Of a stretch of DNA of 64,000 bases, positions 1-8,650 are shown in pieces. Numbering within the stretch: position 1 is the first letter of the stretch; every line of letters starts with the position of its first letter. Made by a program: the position numbers and the translations under genes. The DNA is from an uncultured Cytophagales bacterium (GTDB lineage Bacteria > Bacteroidota > Bacteroidia > Cytophagales > 172606-1). The notes under the pieces are model-generated. The model saw only the letters and a list, made by a program, of their open reading frames with translations. It was not told the origin of the DNA and did not search any database. The stretch is taken from the NCBI GenBank assembly GCA_902805615.1, contig CADCTQ010000001.1:1-64000 (forward strand), read 5' to 3'.

Positions 1-3
1 AAT

Positions 4-52
4 GGGTATCTTGGACCTCAAATCAAGCTCTGGTTTGAGGTCCAAGACACCC
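4..52. terminator. Strong hairpin, probable (bidirectional) terminator
   Basis: Two 19-nt arms (4-22 and 34-52) pair with a single G-T wobble around an 11-nt loop. The core 13-bp arms (10-22 and 34-46) are perfect inverted repeats. A T-rich run follows on the plus strand at 58-65. It lies just past the stop of the coupling-protein gene on the minus strand, so it probably ends that transcript. The minus-strand T-tract would lie outside the window and cannot be seen. Confidence 0.6.
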
Positions 53-84
53 GCTGCCTTTTTTAGTTAGGGGCAATGCCTGAT

Positions 85-1677
85 TCATACAGTTGGCGTG
101 AACCTTCCTATAACAATCGCCTTTGTCTCGAGGACTATCCGTTCGAAGTTAAGCTGTGCATCAGGAAGGGTGCCAATGGTTGGAATAGCCCTACTACCAT
201 AGCCATGCTTGGCAAAGTGAATATTGAAGGTAGGACTCTCCGTTTCCACAGTAGTTCCCATAAACTGCCCTACTTCCAGTTGAAGCAACTCCTGGGGGTG
301 AACCAGGCTACGCTCCTGGAGGGAATAAGACACGGAAGAACCTTGCGTGCCCGAATGCGACCTTCCGTTCAATCCCCAATCAAAAGACTCCGGTCTGCTG
401 TCCGATCTGCCTTCGCTGCGCACCAGTTGCTCCTTGCGGCCGAAGAGCCGGCTCACGTATTCAGCAGTGGGCAGGGAAGCTACCCGGCCGAAGAATTGGT
501 TGTTGAGGTTAGAAGTAATGGCTTCCGATTCGTTCTGACCGTACTCTTTTTTCATTTGCGAAAAGTCCTGAGTCATGTAAATGGTAGCGACTTTGTTGGA
601 ACGCGCCGTGGCGGGGAGTTGGTCCAGTTTGGGGATAAACAAAGTCGGCCCTTCGTCCAGCAGGATGAAACTGTGCCGCTTTCCCTGCTGGTTCATCTGC
701 TTGGTGGCAACGGCTACCAGGCAGGCAATCACCGGGGCGAAGGTATCCGAAAGCGTAGGGCTGCTGCCGATGCAGAGAATTTTTGGCGAAACAGGGTGAT
801 TGATATTCAGATCAAATTCATCCCCCGAAAGCACGTAGCAAATCTCCGGACTATTGATACGGGCCAGGGCTACCTGCAAACTGGAAATCATGCCGGCTAT
901 CTGGCTTGAAGCCTTAAGATCAACGGCAGTGACAATGCTGCGGATCATGGAGGCGCATTCATAGTCCTGCCGGAGCAACTCCAGTAACGCTTCGTGATCC
1001 TCTCCCACCAGTAGGTTTACTACGTGGGGCAGGGTACAGTAGGTGGGATGGTGTTTCCTTAAATACCAGATGGTAGCCGTGAGCAGCGCCTGGGCGGAGC
1101 GTATCCAGAAGTCGGGCTTTTGAACAGACTCGGGAATCAGGTTATTGATGATGGCCAGGGCGGATTCGGAAGCATGGGCAGCAGAGGGAATGTAGCGGGG
1201 ATTAAGCGGATTAACCCGGTGCGTCTTTTCCAGGTCTTCAAAGTTCACCACCCAGAAACCTACCCTGCTACTCGTGCCGGCGTACTGCGCATACGCAAAG
1301 TTGGTAAGGGTAGGGAACTTGAAGTCATAGATGATGCCGCAGTACCCCTTCTGCGCCGCCTGGGCAATGATGGGTTCGGCTACCGAATAGCTCTTGCCGG
1401 AGCCGGCTCCTCCCACCACCAGAATGCCCCGGAAAGGGTTGGTAATGTTGACCCAGCTACCATCTTTTCCCTTCAGGTGAAAGGAGTACTCGTTTTCCTG
1501 CTTCCGCCGGTCGTTCCTGATCGGGCTCTCCCGACCGGGCCCGGACCGCAACCGCTTTCCCAGCGGGTAGCCGCTCAATAATGTTCCTGAAAGGGAGATG
1601 GGATAAACCGCCTGGTAATACGGGTTGCTGTCAACCGTGTAGAGCAGAAAGGCACTTGATGCGTAAAGCAGCAGCAA
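85..1677 (-). CDS. MobC/TraG-like conjugative coupling protein, N-terminally truncated
   Basis: Type IV coupling protein ATPase of the Bacteroidota MobC/TraG type, which brings relaxase-bound DNA to the conjugation channel at the inner membrane. Seen: a Walker A GGAGSGKS near residue 90, preceded by a WVNITNPFRG stretch; the IIYDFKFPTL segment that normally follows; and a Walker B region FILLDEGPTL near residue 335 followed by YMTQDFSQM. The family normally opens with about 130 residues of membrane helices. Here the first codon is a TTG inside the last helix, and the frame is open only up to a TAG at 1738-1740. No clean continuation is seen upstream, so the N-terminus looks lost by frameshift or deletion. 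No relaxase or other transfer gene is near, so this reads as a remnant of an integrated element. The family call is firm; function is doubtful. Confidence 0.8.
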   Translation of the reverse strand: MLLLYASSAFLLYTVDSNPYYQAVYPISLSGTLLSGYPLGKRLRSGPGRESPIRNDRRKQENEYSFHLKGKDGSWVNITNPFRGILVVGGAGSGKSYSVAEPIIAQAAQKGYCGIIYDFKFPTLTNFAYAQYAGTSSRVGFWVVNFEDLEKTHRVNPLNPRYIPSAAHASESALAIINNLIPESVQKPDFWIRSAQALLTATIWYLRKHHPTYCTLPHVVNLLVGEDHEALLELLRQDYECASMIRSIVTAVDLKASSQIAGMISSLQVALARINSPEICYVLSGDEFDLNINHPVSPKILCIGSSPTLSDTFAPVIACLVAVATKQMNQQGKRHSFILLDEGPTLFIPKLDQLPATARSNKVATIYMTQDFSQMKKEYGQNESEAITSNLNNQFFGRVASLPTAEYVSRLFGRKEQLVRSEGRSDSRPESFDWGLNGRSHSGTQGSSVSYSLQERSLVHPQELLQLEVGQFMGTTVETESPTFNIHFAKHGYGSRAIPTIGTLPDAQLNFERIVLETKAIVIGRFTPTV

Positions 1678-1740
1678 GCCAATAGCGGCCAGCCACCAGC
1701 CGAAAAGAAACCGGTAGCCCCTTGCACCGGTAGCCAGCTA

Positions 1741-2066
1741 TAGGCAACTGGTCGCTACCCTGGACAGAAGCACCTGCCGCTTTTGACAGGGACTTGCTTT
1801 GGTTGTGTAAAAAGCGTTCTATAGGAGCGAAGTACCTGCTGCGGCGGATGGCAAAGCGGGCAGCTACCAGGATCGCGAACAAAGACGCCCGCTTGGAAGC
1901 AGATGCAACTCCTGCCGCTGTTGAATCTTCTGACGTCCAAGTTTCGCCAACGCACTGATCGATACTTCTTTTAGGTAGAGGCAAAGACCAGACTGAATTT
2001 TTGATCGTACCCGCAAGTTTCCAGCACAGTTGGCATTTATAAGAGTAGCGACGCAATGGTTTACGT
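1741..2066. other. Degenerate region between mobC relic and sigma operon
   Basis: No intact gene. On the minus strand, directly upstream of the truncated coupling protein, one frame reads hydrophobic and then RSRYFAPIERFLHNQ (about 1795-1860). This could be leftover coding sequence of the missing N-terminal part, but it lies in another frame and I cannot confirm it. The sigma-factor promoter must lie here or further up; no convincing TAnnTTTG box was seen. Confidence 0.4.
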
Positions 2067-2651
2067 TTGGAACTGCCACAACTGATACGGGAGCTACAGG
2101 AAGGTAGCCAGGAAGCGTTTCGGCAGTTGGTCGAAACGTACCAGGGCCGCGTGTACAACACGGTGCTGTCCATCGTGCAGCACCCGGAAGATGCCGAGGA
2201 CGTAGCGCAGGAGGTATTCGTGCAGGTGTACCAATCCATCGGCAGCTTTGGCGGGGAGATGAAGCTGACTGCTTGGATTTACCGGATTGCCACTACCAAA
2301 GCCTTGCAGGCGTACCGGAAGCGCCGGGCCCGCAAGCGTTTCGCGTTCCTGACGAGCCTGTTCGGCTCCGGGAAGGACGACGCCTACGACGACCGGCTGC
2401 ACCCGGCCGACTTCGAGCATCCGGGCGTCAAGCTGGAACAACAGGAACGCGCCAAGGTATTGTTCAACGCCCTCAGCCGCCTACCCGAGCAGCAAAAAGT
2501 GGCTTTCACGCTGCACCGCCTCGAAGGGCTGAGCTACCAGGAGATTGCCGAGGTGATGCAAACGTCGCTGCCGGCCGTAGAATCGCTCTTGCACCGGGCC
2601 AAACAGAATTTGCGCAAAGGGTTGGCCCGGTATTACCGGGAAGACCCCTGA
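2067..2651 (+). CDS. ECF (sigma-70 family) RNA polymerase sigma factor
   Basis: Alternative sigma factor of about 194 residues. Region 2 (about residues 10-80) shows AFRQLVETYQGRVYN and the DAEDVAQEVFVQVYQ helix, then a WIYRIATTKALQAYRKRRAR segment of region 2.3/2.4. Region 4 (about 130-185) has LPEQQKVAFTLHRLEGLSYQEIAEVM and a helix-turn-helix ending LLHRAKQNLRKGL. It probably directs its own operon and an envelope stress or metal response, because membrane and CpxP-like genes follow at once. The only in-frame start after a TAG at 2046 is TTG at 2067; the nearby ATG (2056) is in another frame, so the exact start is uncertain. The next gene begins 19 nt after the stop. Confidence 0.9.
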   Translation: MELPQLIRELQEGSQEAFRQLVETYQGRVYNTVLSIVQHPEDAEDVAQEVFVQVYQSIGSFGGEMKLTAWIYRIATTKALQAYRKRRARKRFAFLTSLFGSGKDDAYDDRLHPADFEHPGVKLEQQERAKVLFNALSRLPEQQKVAFTLHRLEGLSYQEIAEVMQTSLPAVESLLHRAKQNLRKGLARYYREDP

Positions 2652-2670
2652 ACCTAAATGAACCTACTGC

Positions 2671-2985
2671 ATGCCACCAAACGAACACTTCGACAAGGAA
2701 ACGGACCGGACGCTCCGCGCCCTCGACGGCCTCGAACGTGCCGAGCCCCAACCGTTTTTCTTTACCCGGGTACAGGTCCGGCTGGCGCAACGCCAGGCCG
2801 CTGGGCTCCCGGCCTTCCGCCCGGCGATGCTGGTTGCTTCGCTGGGAGTGGTCCTGCTGCTCAACGTGTCGGCCGTGGCGGTCTGCCAGTACCGGCTTAC
2901 AGCGCAGGAGCAAGCGCAGGCCGCCGAGAGCTTTGCCGACGAATGGGGTACTGACCCCGCCACGCTAGATTGGGAACAGCCATGA
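2671..2985 (+). CDS. Small single-pass membrane protein, probable anti-sigma factor
   Basis: A 104-residue protein with a charged cytoplasmic half (residues 1-46), one membrane helix at about 48-72 (MLVASLGVVLLLNVSAVAV) and a short acidic tail outside. No zinc-binding anti-sigma motif is seen. The position directly after an ECF sigma gene, the size and the topology are typical of membrane anti-sigma factors. The role is inferred from context, not from a recognised domain. Its stop overlaps the next start in an ATGA (2982-2985), so the two are translationally coupled. Confidence 0.65.
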   Translation: MPPNEHFDKETDRTLRALDGLERAEPQPFFFTRVQVRLAQRQAAGLPAFRPAMLVASLGVVLLLNVSAVAVCQYRLTAQEQAQAAESFADEWGTDPATLDWEQP

Positions 2986-3473
2986 ACGACAAACAGAAAC
3001 TGTACTGGCTCTGGGCCGCCATCGGCCTGCTGCTCTGCCTGAACCTGGGAACGCTTGGCTGGGTGGTACTTAAAACGCAACAACCCCGGCGCCCCAACGC
3101 GCCAAACGCTGATGCCTACCTGGCCCGGAGGCTTGGGTTCACCCCCGGGCAACGCAGCCGCTACCAGCAATACCGACGCGAGTTGCGGACGGCACTGCAA
3201 CCCCACGAAGACAGCCTCCGCTCCCTACGCCAGGAACTCTTCGGGCGGCTTAGCCAGCCGGCCGTTTCCGAAACTTACGTCGATGCCCTGGTGCAGCGCA
3301 TTGAACGCCAGCATGGTCAAATCACCCAACTACAGTTCCGGCACTGGCAGCAGGTGCGATCCCTCTGCACCCCCGGGCAACGGCCTCAGTTTGACCGGTG
3401 GATGGATCGCCTGGTTAAAACGATGAATCGCCCCCGACAGCCGGGCCGTCGGGAACGGCGGAATCAGTTTTAA
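2982..3473 (+). CDS. Membrane-anchored CpxP/CnrX-like periplasmic sensor protein
   Basis: Starting at the ATG that overlaps the previous stop, this 163-residue protein has an N-terminal membrane helix (LYWLWAAIGLLLCLNLGTLG) and then an all-helical, Arg/Gln-rich periplasmic part (LGFTPGQRSRYQQYRREL). This matches the heavy-metal-sensor/Spy-CpxP pattern of a FTPGQ-type motif followed by helical hairpins. In CnrYXH-like systems such a protein senses metal or misfolded protein and modulates the anti-sigma/sigma pair; the gene order sigma, anti-sigma, sensor supports the same idea here. No conserved metal ligands are obvious. Confidence 0.65.
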   Translation: MNDKQKLYWLWAAIGLLLCLNLGTLGWVVLKTQQPRRPNAPNADAYLARRLGFTPGQRSRYQQYRRELRTALQPHEDSLRSLRQELFGRLSQPAVSETYVDALVQRIERQHGQITQLQFRHWQQVRSLCTPGQRPQFDRWMDRLVKTMNRPRQPGRRERRNQF

Positions 3474-3495
3474 GAATAGTGGAAAAAAAATCTGG

Positions 3496-3513
3496 CCTGC
3501 CCCGCAGGTTTTT
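3496..3513 (+). terminator. Short hairpin with T-tract after the sigma operon
   Basis: CCTGC and GCAGG pair around a CCC loop and are followed by TTTTT (3509-3513), with an A-rich run just before. The stem is only 5 bp, so this may be an attenuator that lowers read-through into the Spy-like gene at 3600. Confidence 0.4.
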
Positions 3514-3599
3514 CGCCGCAACCGCATTCTTATGCTTGCGGCCATCCACCGGGATGCGCCACCCATTTCTGACAACCCGTACACTAAACAACACACACC

Positions 3600-4019
3600 A
3601 TGAAAAACACACTGATGTTAACCCTCTGTCTTTCCGTTTTTACGGTTGCAGGAGCCTCTGCGCAAACGACTTCTCCCGAAAAACCCATCAAGCAACGATG
3701 GGAGCAACGGGCAGCCGTGACCCCCGAAGAGCGGGCCGAACGCCAGACCCGGCGCCTGACCAAACACCTTGCGCTCACGCCGGACCAGCAATACACCGTG
3801 GCCTCGATCAACCTCAAATACGCCAAACAGGTGCAAACGCTGGTGCGCGACCGGGAGCGGAGCCCCGAACGGCGAAAGCAACTGGGCGACTTGAGGCGAA
3901 ATAAGGAAAGTGAACTCAAGCAAGTGTTCAGTGTCGAACAGTACAAGCAGTACGTTGCCCTGCGCGAAGAGAACCGTGCCAGGAAGCAACACGCGCGGGG
4001 GCGGCGGGGCAACTCGTAG
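3600..4019 (+). CDS. Exported Spy/CpxP-like (LTxxQ) periplasmic protein
   Basis: A 139-residue secreted protein. Residues 1-21 form a signal peptide ending ASAQ. The mature part is helical and very basic, with VTPEERAERQTRRLTKHLALTPDQQ followed by a second helix near YKQYVALREENRARKQ. The LTPDQ element and helical pattern fit the Spy/CpxP/DUF4890 group of small periplasmic chaperones or stress sensors common in Bacteroidota. It sits 126 nt behind the sigma/anti-sigma/CpxP operon and is probably a member or target of that regulon. Exact function unknown. Confidence 0.7.
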   Translation: MKNTLMLTLCLSVFTVAGASAQTTSPEKPIKQRWEQRAAVTPEERAERQTRRLTKHLALTPDQQYTVASINLKYAKQVQTLVRDRERSPERRKQLGDLRRNKESELKQVFSVEQYKQYVALREENRARKQHARGRRGNS

Positions 4020-4174
4020 TCCAGTCTTTCTCCTGCCAAAAGTCCAGTCCGTAAGCCCCTCCGCCGGAATAAGTGCTGAACCCGCTCAGTGGTAGCGCTG
4101 CTTTTATGCGCCTCAAGGGCTTGCCACTCGGCCAAGCCAACCCATCCCTTGCTATTGGGCGCAGCAAGCTCCTC

Positions 4175-4990
4175 TTACTCCGGCGTGTTTTCCCTAAAGT
4201 CCAGGTTGTGGGTGACAAACAACGTCAGGGCGTGGTTGTTCTCCACGTCGCGGCCGTTGGCTTTCTGGATGGCCTGGTTCATGTAGCCCAGTTGTACGTT
4301 CAAGCCCTTGTTGAGCCAGTAGCCCAGCGTAGCGCCCAGGCGGTTCTGGTCGAAGAGGTTGTAGCCGATGTTGCGGCCGAAGTTGACGAAAATCTCGTCG
4401 TAGGCCGTAACGAACCACTTTTGCGGACGGTCTGCGGCGGTCGGAAACGGCACCGTGAGCAGGAAGCGGTAGCGCATCCGGTTCTGCCACTCGTAGCCGT
4501 CCCGGATGCTGCGCAAGCCGGTAGCCGGGTCCGCGGCCGTCCAGTTTTGCAGGAACCGCTGCTCCAAACGGAAGCGGTGCGCAAAGCTTACCTTCCCGCT
4601 GCTGTGCAACAGCGTGACCTGTTGCCAGGGCCGGTGTTCGTAGCGGGGCCGGTCCAGGGGCAGGGGTTGTTTGCCGTAGGGGTAGGTCCATAAGTAGGCG
4701 TAGCCCGCGCTGAAGATCACGTTGGGGTTAAGGTGATAGTTGAGCCCGGCCCGGGGCAACACCTGCTGCCATTCCCCCAGGAAGTCGGCCCGCCGCAGTT
4801 GCACCTCGCCCCAGAGGCTCCAGCGGTCCGACAGGCGAAACGTGCCGAAGTAGGCTCCCCAGGCCAGCCACTGGTTGGCTACGTTCTTTTCGTTCTGAGC
4901 CACCAGACGGCTGGGAGTAGCAGCCAGCAGCCCGAGCAGGAGGGCACTGCTGAGTCGCCGGGGCACACGAAGAAAAAATTTGCTTGGCAT
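4175..4990 (-). CDS. Outer-membrane protein, DUF2490 family
   Basis: Predicted beta-barrel-like outer-membrane protein of 271 residues from the ATG at 4990; an upstream TTG at 5038 would add 16 residues that do not resemble a leader. Residues 1-32 form a signal peptide ending in VAQ. The rest alternates aromatic and polar strands (AWGAYFGTFRLSDRWSLWGEVQLRR), with the FGRNIGYNLFDQNRLGATLGY and NVQLGYMNQ stretches typical of DUF2490. No enzymatic motif is seen and the family function is unknown. It converges on the Spy-like gene with a 155-nt gap. Confidence 0.75.
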   Translation of the reverse strand: MPSKFFLRVPRRLSSALLLGLLAATPSRLVAQNEKNVANQWLAWGAYFGTFRLSDRWSLWGEVQLRRADFLGEWQQVLPRAGLNYHLNPNVIFSAGYAYLWTYPYGKQPLPLDRPRYEHRPWQQVTLLHSSGKVSFAHRFRLEQRFLQNWTAADPATGLRSIRDGYEWQNRMRYRFLLTVPFPTAADRPQKWFVTAYDEIFVNFGRNIGYNLFDQNRLGATLGYWLNKGLNVQLGYMNQAIQKANGRDVENNHALTLFVTHNLDFRENTPE

Positions 4991-5118
4991 AGCGGGGAAA
5001 TGTGGTGAATCTCCTGGAAACGGTGCAATGCTAAGCAAACTCCGCTACATCTGCCCGTGCCGGCGAGCTGTCAGCACCGCTGAGTAAACCCGCTTGTTCC
5101 ACACCCACTGCCTGGAAA

Positions 5119-6381
5119 TTATATTTTTTCCGCTTTTTTCCAGACCGCTTCGTCGTACGTGATGCCCAGCCCCACCCCGGCGGGTATGGCCAGTTTGCCA
5201 TCGTTGACCAGGATGTGAGGGGTGTACCAGGCCGGTTGTTTGCCCGCCCGGGCCGGATACTCCTGGAAGCCTTCCAGGTTGGGCAACACCGAAGCCAGGT
5301 GCAGGAAAGGCGCCTCCAGCGGGTCGGCTTTGGGGCTGTGCGGCGCAATGCCCAAGCTGGCTTTGGCCGCCAGTTGCGCCACCCGGTAGCCCCGGATGAT
5401 GCCGCCGTTGTAGTACAGGTCGGGCTGGACCACGTCGTAGACGCGGTGCTGAATAATATCTTTGAACCGAAATACACTTGAATCCTGTTCGCCGCCGGCC
5501 ACCTTCACTTTTTGGAGGGCCGCGGCCACCTGGCGATTGGCTTCGTAATCCTCCCAGGGGCAGGGTTCCTCAAAAATGGCCACCTCGTGGGCTTCCAGGA
5601 ACTGCCCCACCGCAATGCCTTCCTCCACAGAGTAGGAACTGTTGGCGTCGGCGTAAATGGTGATTTCGTTGCCCAGCACGTTGCGCAGTTGCGGCAACAG
5701 GGCCCGGGTCCGTTTCTCGTCTTCGGGCGTATTGCGCATCCGGCCGCCCACTTTGATCTTCACCGCTTTCGCACCGGTTTCGGCGAGTTTCTGCGCCAGG
5801 TCTCCGGCCTCCTGCTCAGGCGTGGTTTCCCGGGTGAGGCTCGACAGGTACACGGGCACCTCCGTCCGCACCGGCTTGCCCAGCAGGGCGTGTACCGGCT
5901 TTGCGGCCGTCTTGCCCAGCAAATCCCAGAGGGCGACTTCCACGTGGCCGACGCAGTTCCAGAAGGGCATGCCGGCGTACTTGTAGTGGCTCTTCACGCG
6001 GTACACCTCGTCCACCAGGAATTCCAGGTCCCGGGCGTCCTTTCCGGTGAAAAATGGCACCATCATCCCGTTGAGCATCGAATGGAGGTTCTCCATCCGG
6101 TCGTTGGCCTGGGTAATGCCGGTCAGGCCATCTTTAGACGTTACCCGCACGAACAGTTCTCCCTCCGCCCGGAGGATGTCTACGGCGGAGATGATTACCG
6201 GCGATTTGACCTGCCCGTGCAGGTTGAACAGGCCCGGCGTATCGGCCAGAGCCGTATGGTTATTCATCTTCGGAAAATCCGGCGCGGCAATGGCGTCCAG
6301 GCCCACGGAAAGGCCGGCGGCTGCCAGGGAGGATTTTTTGAGGAAGTTGCGCCGGGAGCCGGCGGAATCGGTGGGTTGCAT
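5119..6381 (-). CDS. Tat-exported enolase-superfamily (mandelate racemase/muconate lactonising type) enzyme
   Basis: Starting at ATG 6381 (420 residues), the leader GSRRNFLKKSS followed by LAAAGLSVGL is a twin-arginine signal, so the enzyme folds in the cytoplasm and is exported. Superfamily features are complete: N-terminal lid domain about 60-190; barrel with the KxK base VKIKVG; metal ligands in YADANS, FEEPCP and GGEQD; and a late His in IAPHSP with an Asp in QPDLYYNGG, as in the mandelate racemase subgroup. It abstracts a proton alpha to a carboxylate, so it is probably an acid-sugar dehydratase or epimerase; the substrate is not known. It lies last in a minus-strand row behind two WD40 proteins and a xylanase, which suggests a role with hemicellulose-derived acids. 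Export is unusual for this superfamily. Confidence 0.85.
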   Translation of the reverse strand: MQPTDSAGSRRNFLKKSSLAAAGLSVGLDAIAAPDFPKMNNHTALADTPGLFNLHGQVKSPVIISAVDILRAEGELFVRVTSKDGLTGITQANDRMENLHSMLNGMMVPFFTGKDARDLEFLVDEVYRVKSHYKYAGMPFWNCVGHVEVALWDLLGKTAAKPVHALLGKPVRTEVPVYLSSLTRETTPEQEAGDLAQKLAETGAKAVKIKVGGRMRNTPEDEKRTRALLPQLRNVLGNEITIYADANSSYSVEEGIAVGQFLEAHEVAIFEEPCPWEDYEANRQVAAALQKVKVAGGEQDSSVFRFKDIIQHRVYDVVQPDLYYNGGIIRGYRVAQLAAKASLGIAPHSPKADPLEAPFLHLASVLPNLEGFQEYPARAGKQPAWYTPHILVNDGKLAIPAGVGLGITYDEAVWKKAEKI

Positions 6382-6467
6382 GGGCGTAAAGGCGTGAGGG
6401 TTGGCGGGGGAAAGCAGGTACAAACCGGACGGATTAAAAGCGGGCCCCGGCTCCGCAGATGTGGGTG

Positions 6468-7398
6468 CTACTCCCCCGTTTGCCGTACCTGCCACAGCCG
6501 CACGGTGCCGTCTTCGTGGGCGGTGACCAGTTGCCTGCCGTCGCGGCTGAAGTGCAGGTATTCGGAGCGGAACACGGGCTTTTTAGTTACCAACGTGATC
6601 GCTTCTTTTTGCGGATCGGCCGGAATCCGGTACACGTAGATAAAGCCGTTGGTGACGGTTTTCGCCTCGTAGCCCCCGCCCTGCCGGCCCCCGGCCAGCA
6701 GGTACTTGCCGTCGGGTGAAAACTCCACGGCCTCCATGCCCTTGGGGTGTTTGAAATGGGCCAGTTGCTTCCCGGTGGCAAAGTCCCACACCCGCACCGA
6801 GTTGTCGCCCTTCACCGTGTCGGGGTCGGCCGACGAAGAGGCGACCAGCTTGCCATCCGGCGATGAGCAGATCGCCCTTGTTTGAAAAGCGCATGCCGTC
6901 AATGCTGCCCGTCAGTCTGATCAGCTTTACTTCCTTGCCGTCTTTGGCGTCCAGGATATGAACCGTTTTGTCTTCTCCGCCCACCGCCACGTAGCGGCCG
7001 TCGCGGGAGAACGCCACGGATTCGGTCTCTTCGTTCAGCTTTTTTGCCCATACCTCCTTGCCGGTGGCGGCTTCCCACAGGATCACGTCCCAGCCTTTTT
7101 TGGCCCCGGAGATGATGTATTTGCCGTCCGGCGAAAATTCGGCGGTCTCTACGGAGGCTATGCCGCATTCGCAATCTTCGGCGCCTTCGGAGTCGCCTAC
7201 CCGCACCCACACTTTCTCGAAGTCAATGGGAGCCGCCGCTGCGGCAGCGGTCAGGGTCGCGGGGGTTTGGGTGGTGTCCTGGCTTCCGGAAACGCTTTGG
7301 CCCTCATTCCCGCCGCAAGCCATCAGCAAAGACGCTGCGGCAAGGGCACCCATCCGGAGCAGATGAATTGGGTAGTGGTCTAATCGGGTGGATGGCAT
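6468..7398 (-). pseudogene. WD40-repeat lipoprotein, frameshifted
   Basis: Two open frames together make one WD40 protein. The first (from ATG 7398) has a lipobox near ASLLMAC and then FSPDGKYIISGAKKG and FSRDGRYVAVGGEDK blades. After FSNKGDLL (about 6865) reading must move to another frame to continue SSPDGKLVASSS, FSPDGKYLLAGG and a last blade FSRDGRQLVTAHEDGTVRLW to the stop at 6468. A single-base shift in GATCTGCTCATCG explains it. It is a tandem paralogue of the intact gene just upstream: both share a WxRVxD stretch and SVETAEFSPDGK. It would form a beta-propeller in the periplasm. Either a true pseudogene or a sequencing error; the downstream half shows no further decay. Confidence 0.8.
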
Positions 7399-7425
7399 GG
7401 TTGAGAGGTTCAACTTTATTTTCCA

Positions 7426-8601
7426 TTATTGCTTCTGGGCCTTTTCCTGTTGTTGCAGAATTCCCTGGTGACGCCGCCGGTTGAGGTCCGATTCTTCGCC
7501 CATCCAGACCCAAAGTTTGATCAGGCCGTTCTGGTGGGCGCTGACCAGGAAACTGCCGTCCGCATTGAAGTCCACGAATTCGGCGTGGTCACCGGCCCAG
7601 GCTTTGTGCACCACCGCAATGTCGTCGTTGGCGTATTGCAATACATCGGCGAGGCGGTACACGTAAATGTACGGGTCGTGCCCGGCGTGCACGAGGTACT
7701 GCCCGTTGGGGTGCCAGGCAATCGATTCGATTTTTTTGCCGGTGTGGTTGAAGCGTTTCAGCAGCTTGCCGCTCCGCCAGTCCCACACAAACACGTTGCC
7801 CCGTACCTCGGGCGTGCTGCCCACGGCCACCACGTACTGCGCATCCGGCGAGAATACGCCGCTGGTGAAGATCATCGGGTGATTCATTTTCAGCGTCTGC
7901 ACCAGCGACCAGTCGGATACCTGGTAAATCTTGACGGCCTCCCACCCGATGGCCAGCAGGTACTGATCGTCGCCCGAAAAAACGAGCCGGTTCACCGTAT
8001 TGCCGAAATCCAGCGTCCTGACTTCCTTGCCGTCGGGCATGTTGAAAATCCGGATCATGCCTTTGGTGGTGCCGTCAGGCTGTTTCAAGAACTCCTCTCC
8101 CGTTGCCAGCAGGTTGCCTTTGTTGGCCCACGTGAGGCCATCAATGCCTTGTGAATGCTTGAGGACTTTGGCGACTTTGCCGGTTTTGGCTTCGTACACG
8201 GTCACCACGAAGTCTTCGCTGGCAGCGGCCACGTACTTGCCGTCCGCCGACCACCCGACGCGTTCCACTTCCTGCCTGGCGTACTGCCGCCAGAGTTCGG
8301 CGCCGTCGGAGGTGCGCCACATGATTACTGAATTGTCGTATTTGGTGCCGCTGACAATGTTTTTTCCGTCCGGCGAAAACTCGGCAGTTTCCACCGAACC
8401 CAGTTCCCCCAAGGCGTCGGCCACCCGCGACCATACGGGCTCCAGGCGCAACTGGTGATCCAGCGGCGGCTGGGCCTGCGTGGTTGCCACCCAGGTGAAA
8501 CCACTCAACAAACCAAGGCCGAATCGCCTGAGCTTCCCGCCCAGCCGGGCTGCGGTGGTGTTTCCCGTGGATTCAGGTGTAAGTCTCCGCGTGCTTTTCA
8601 T
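7426..8601 (-). CDS. Exported WD40-repeat beta-propeller protein
   Basis: 391 residues from ATG 8601. A basic N-terminus and hydrophobic stretch (LGLLSGFTWVATTQAQ) form a signal peptide ending AQAQ. At least seven WD40-type blades follow, marked by FSPDGKNIVSG, WSADGKYVAAAS, FSGDDQYLLAIG, FSPDAQYVVAVG, WHPNGQYLVHAG and FNADGSFLVSAHQNGLIKLW. Such propellers are binding scaffolds; no catalytic residue is implied. The next gene, a frameshifted paralogue, starts 28 nt downstream, and the xylanase stop is 50 nt upstream, so these are probably cotranscribed. A role in sugar or complex sensing is guesswork. Confidence 0.8.
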   Translation of the reverse strand: MKSTRRLTPESTGNTTAARLGGKLRRFGLGLLSGFTWVATTQAQPPLDHQLRLEPVWSRVADALGELGSVETAEFSPDGKNIVSGTKYDNSVIMWRTSDGAELWRQYARQEVERVGWSADGKYVAAASEDFVVTVYEAKTGKVAKVLKHSQGIDGLTWANKGNLLATGEEFLKQPDGTTKGMIRIFNMPDGKEVRTLDFGNTVNRLVFSGDDQYLLAIGWEAVKIYQVSDWSLVQTLKMNHPMIFTSGVFSPDAQYVVAVGSTPEVRGNVFVWDWRSGKLLKRFNHTGKKIESIAWHPNGQYLVHAGHDPYIYVYRLADVLQYANDDIAVVHKAWAGDHAEFVDFNADGSFLVSAHQNGLIKLWVWMGEESDLNRRRHQGILQQQEKAQKQ

Positions 8602-8650
8602 GAATAGGAAGGTAGACACAAAGTTGTTTAAAAGCCAGTTGTCCTTACGC

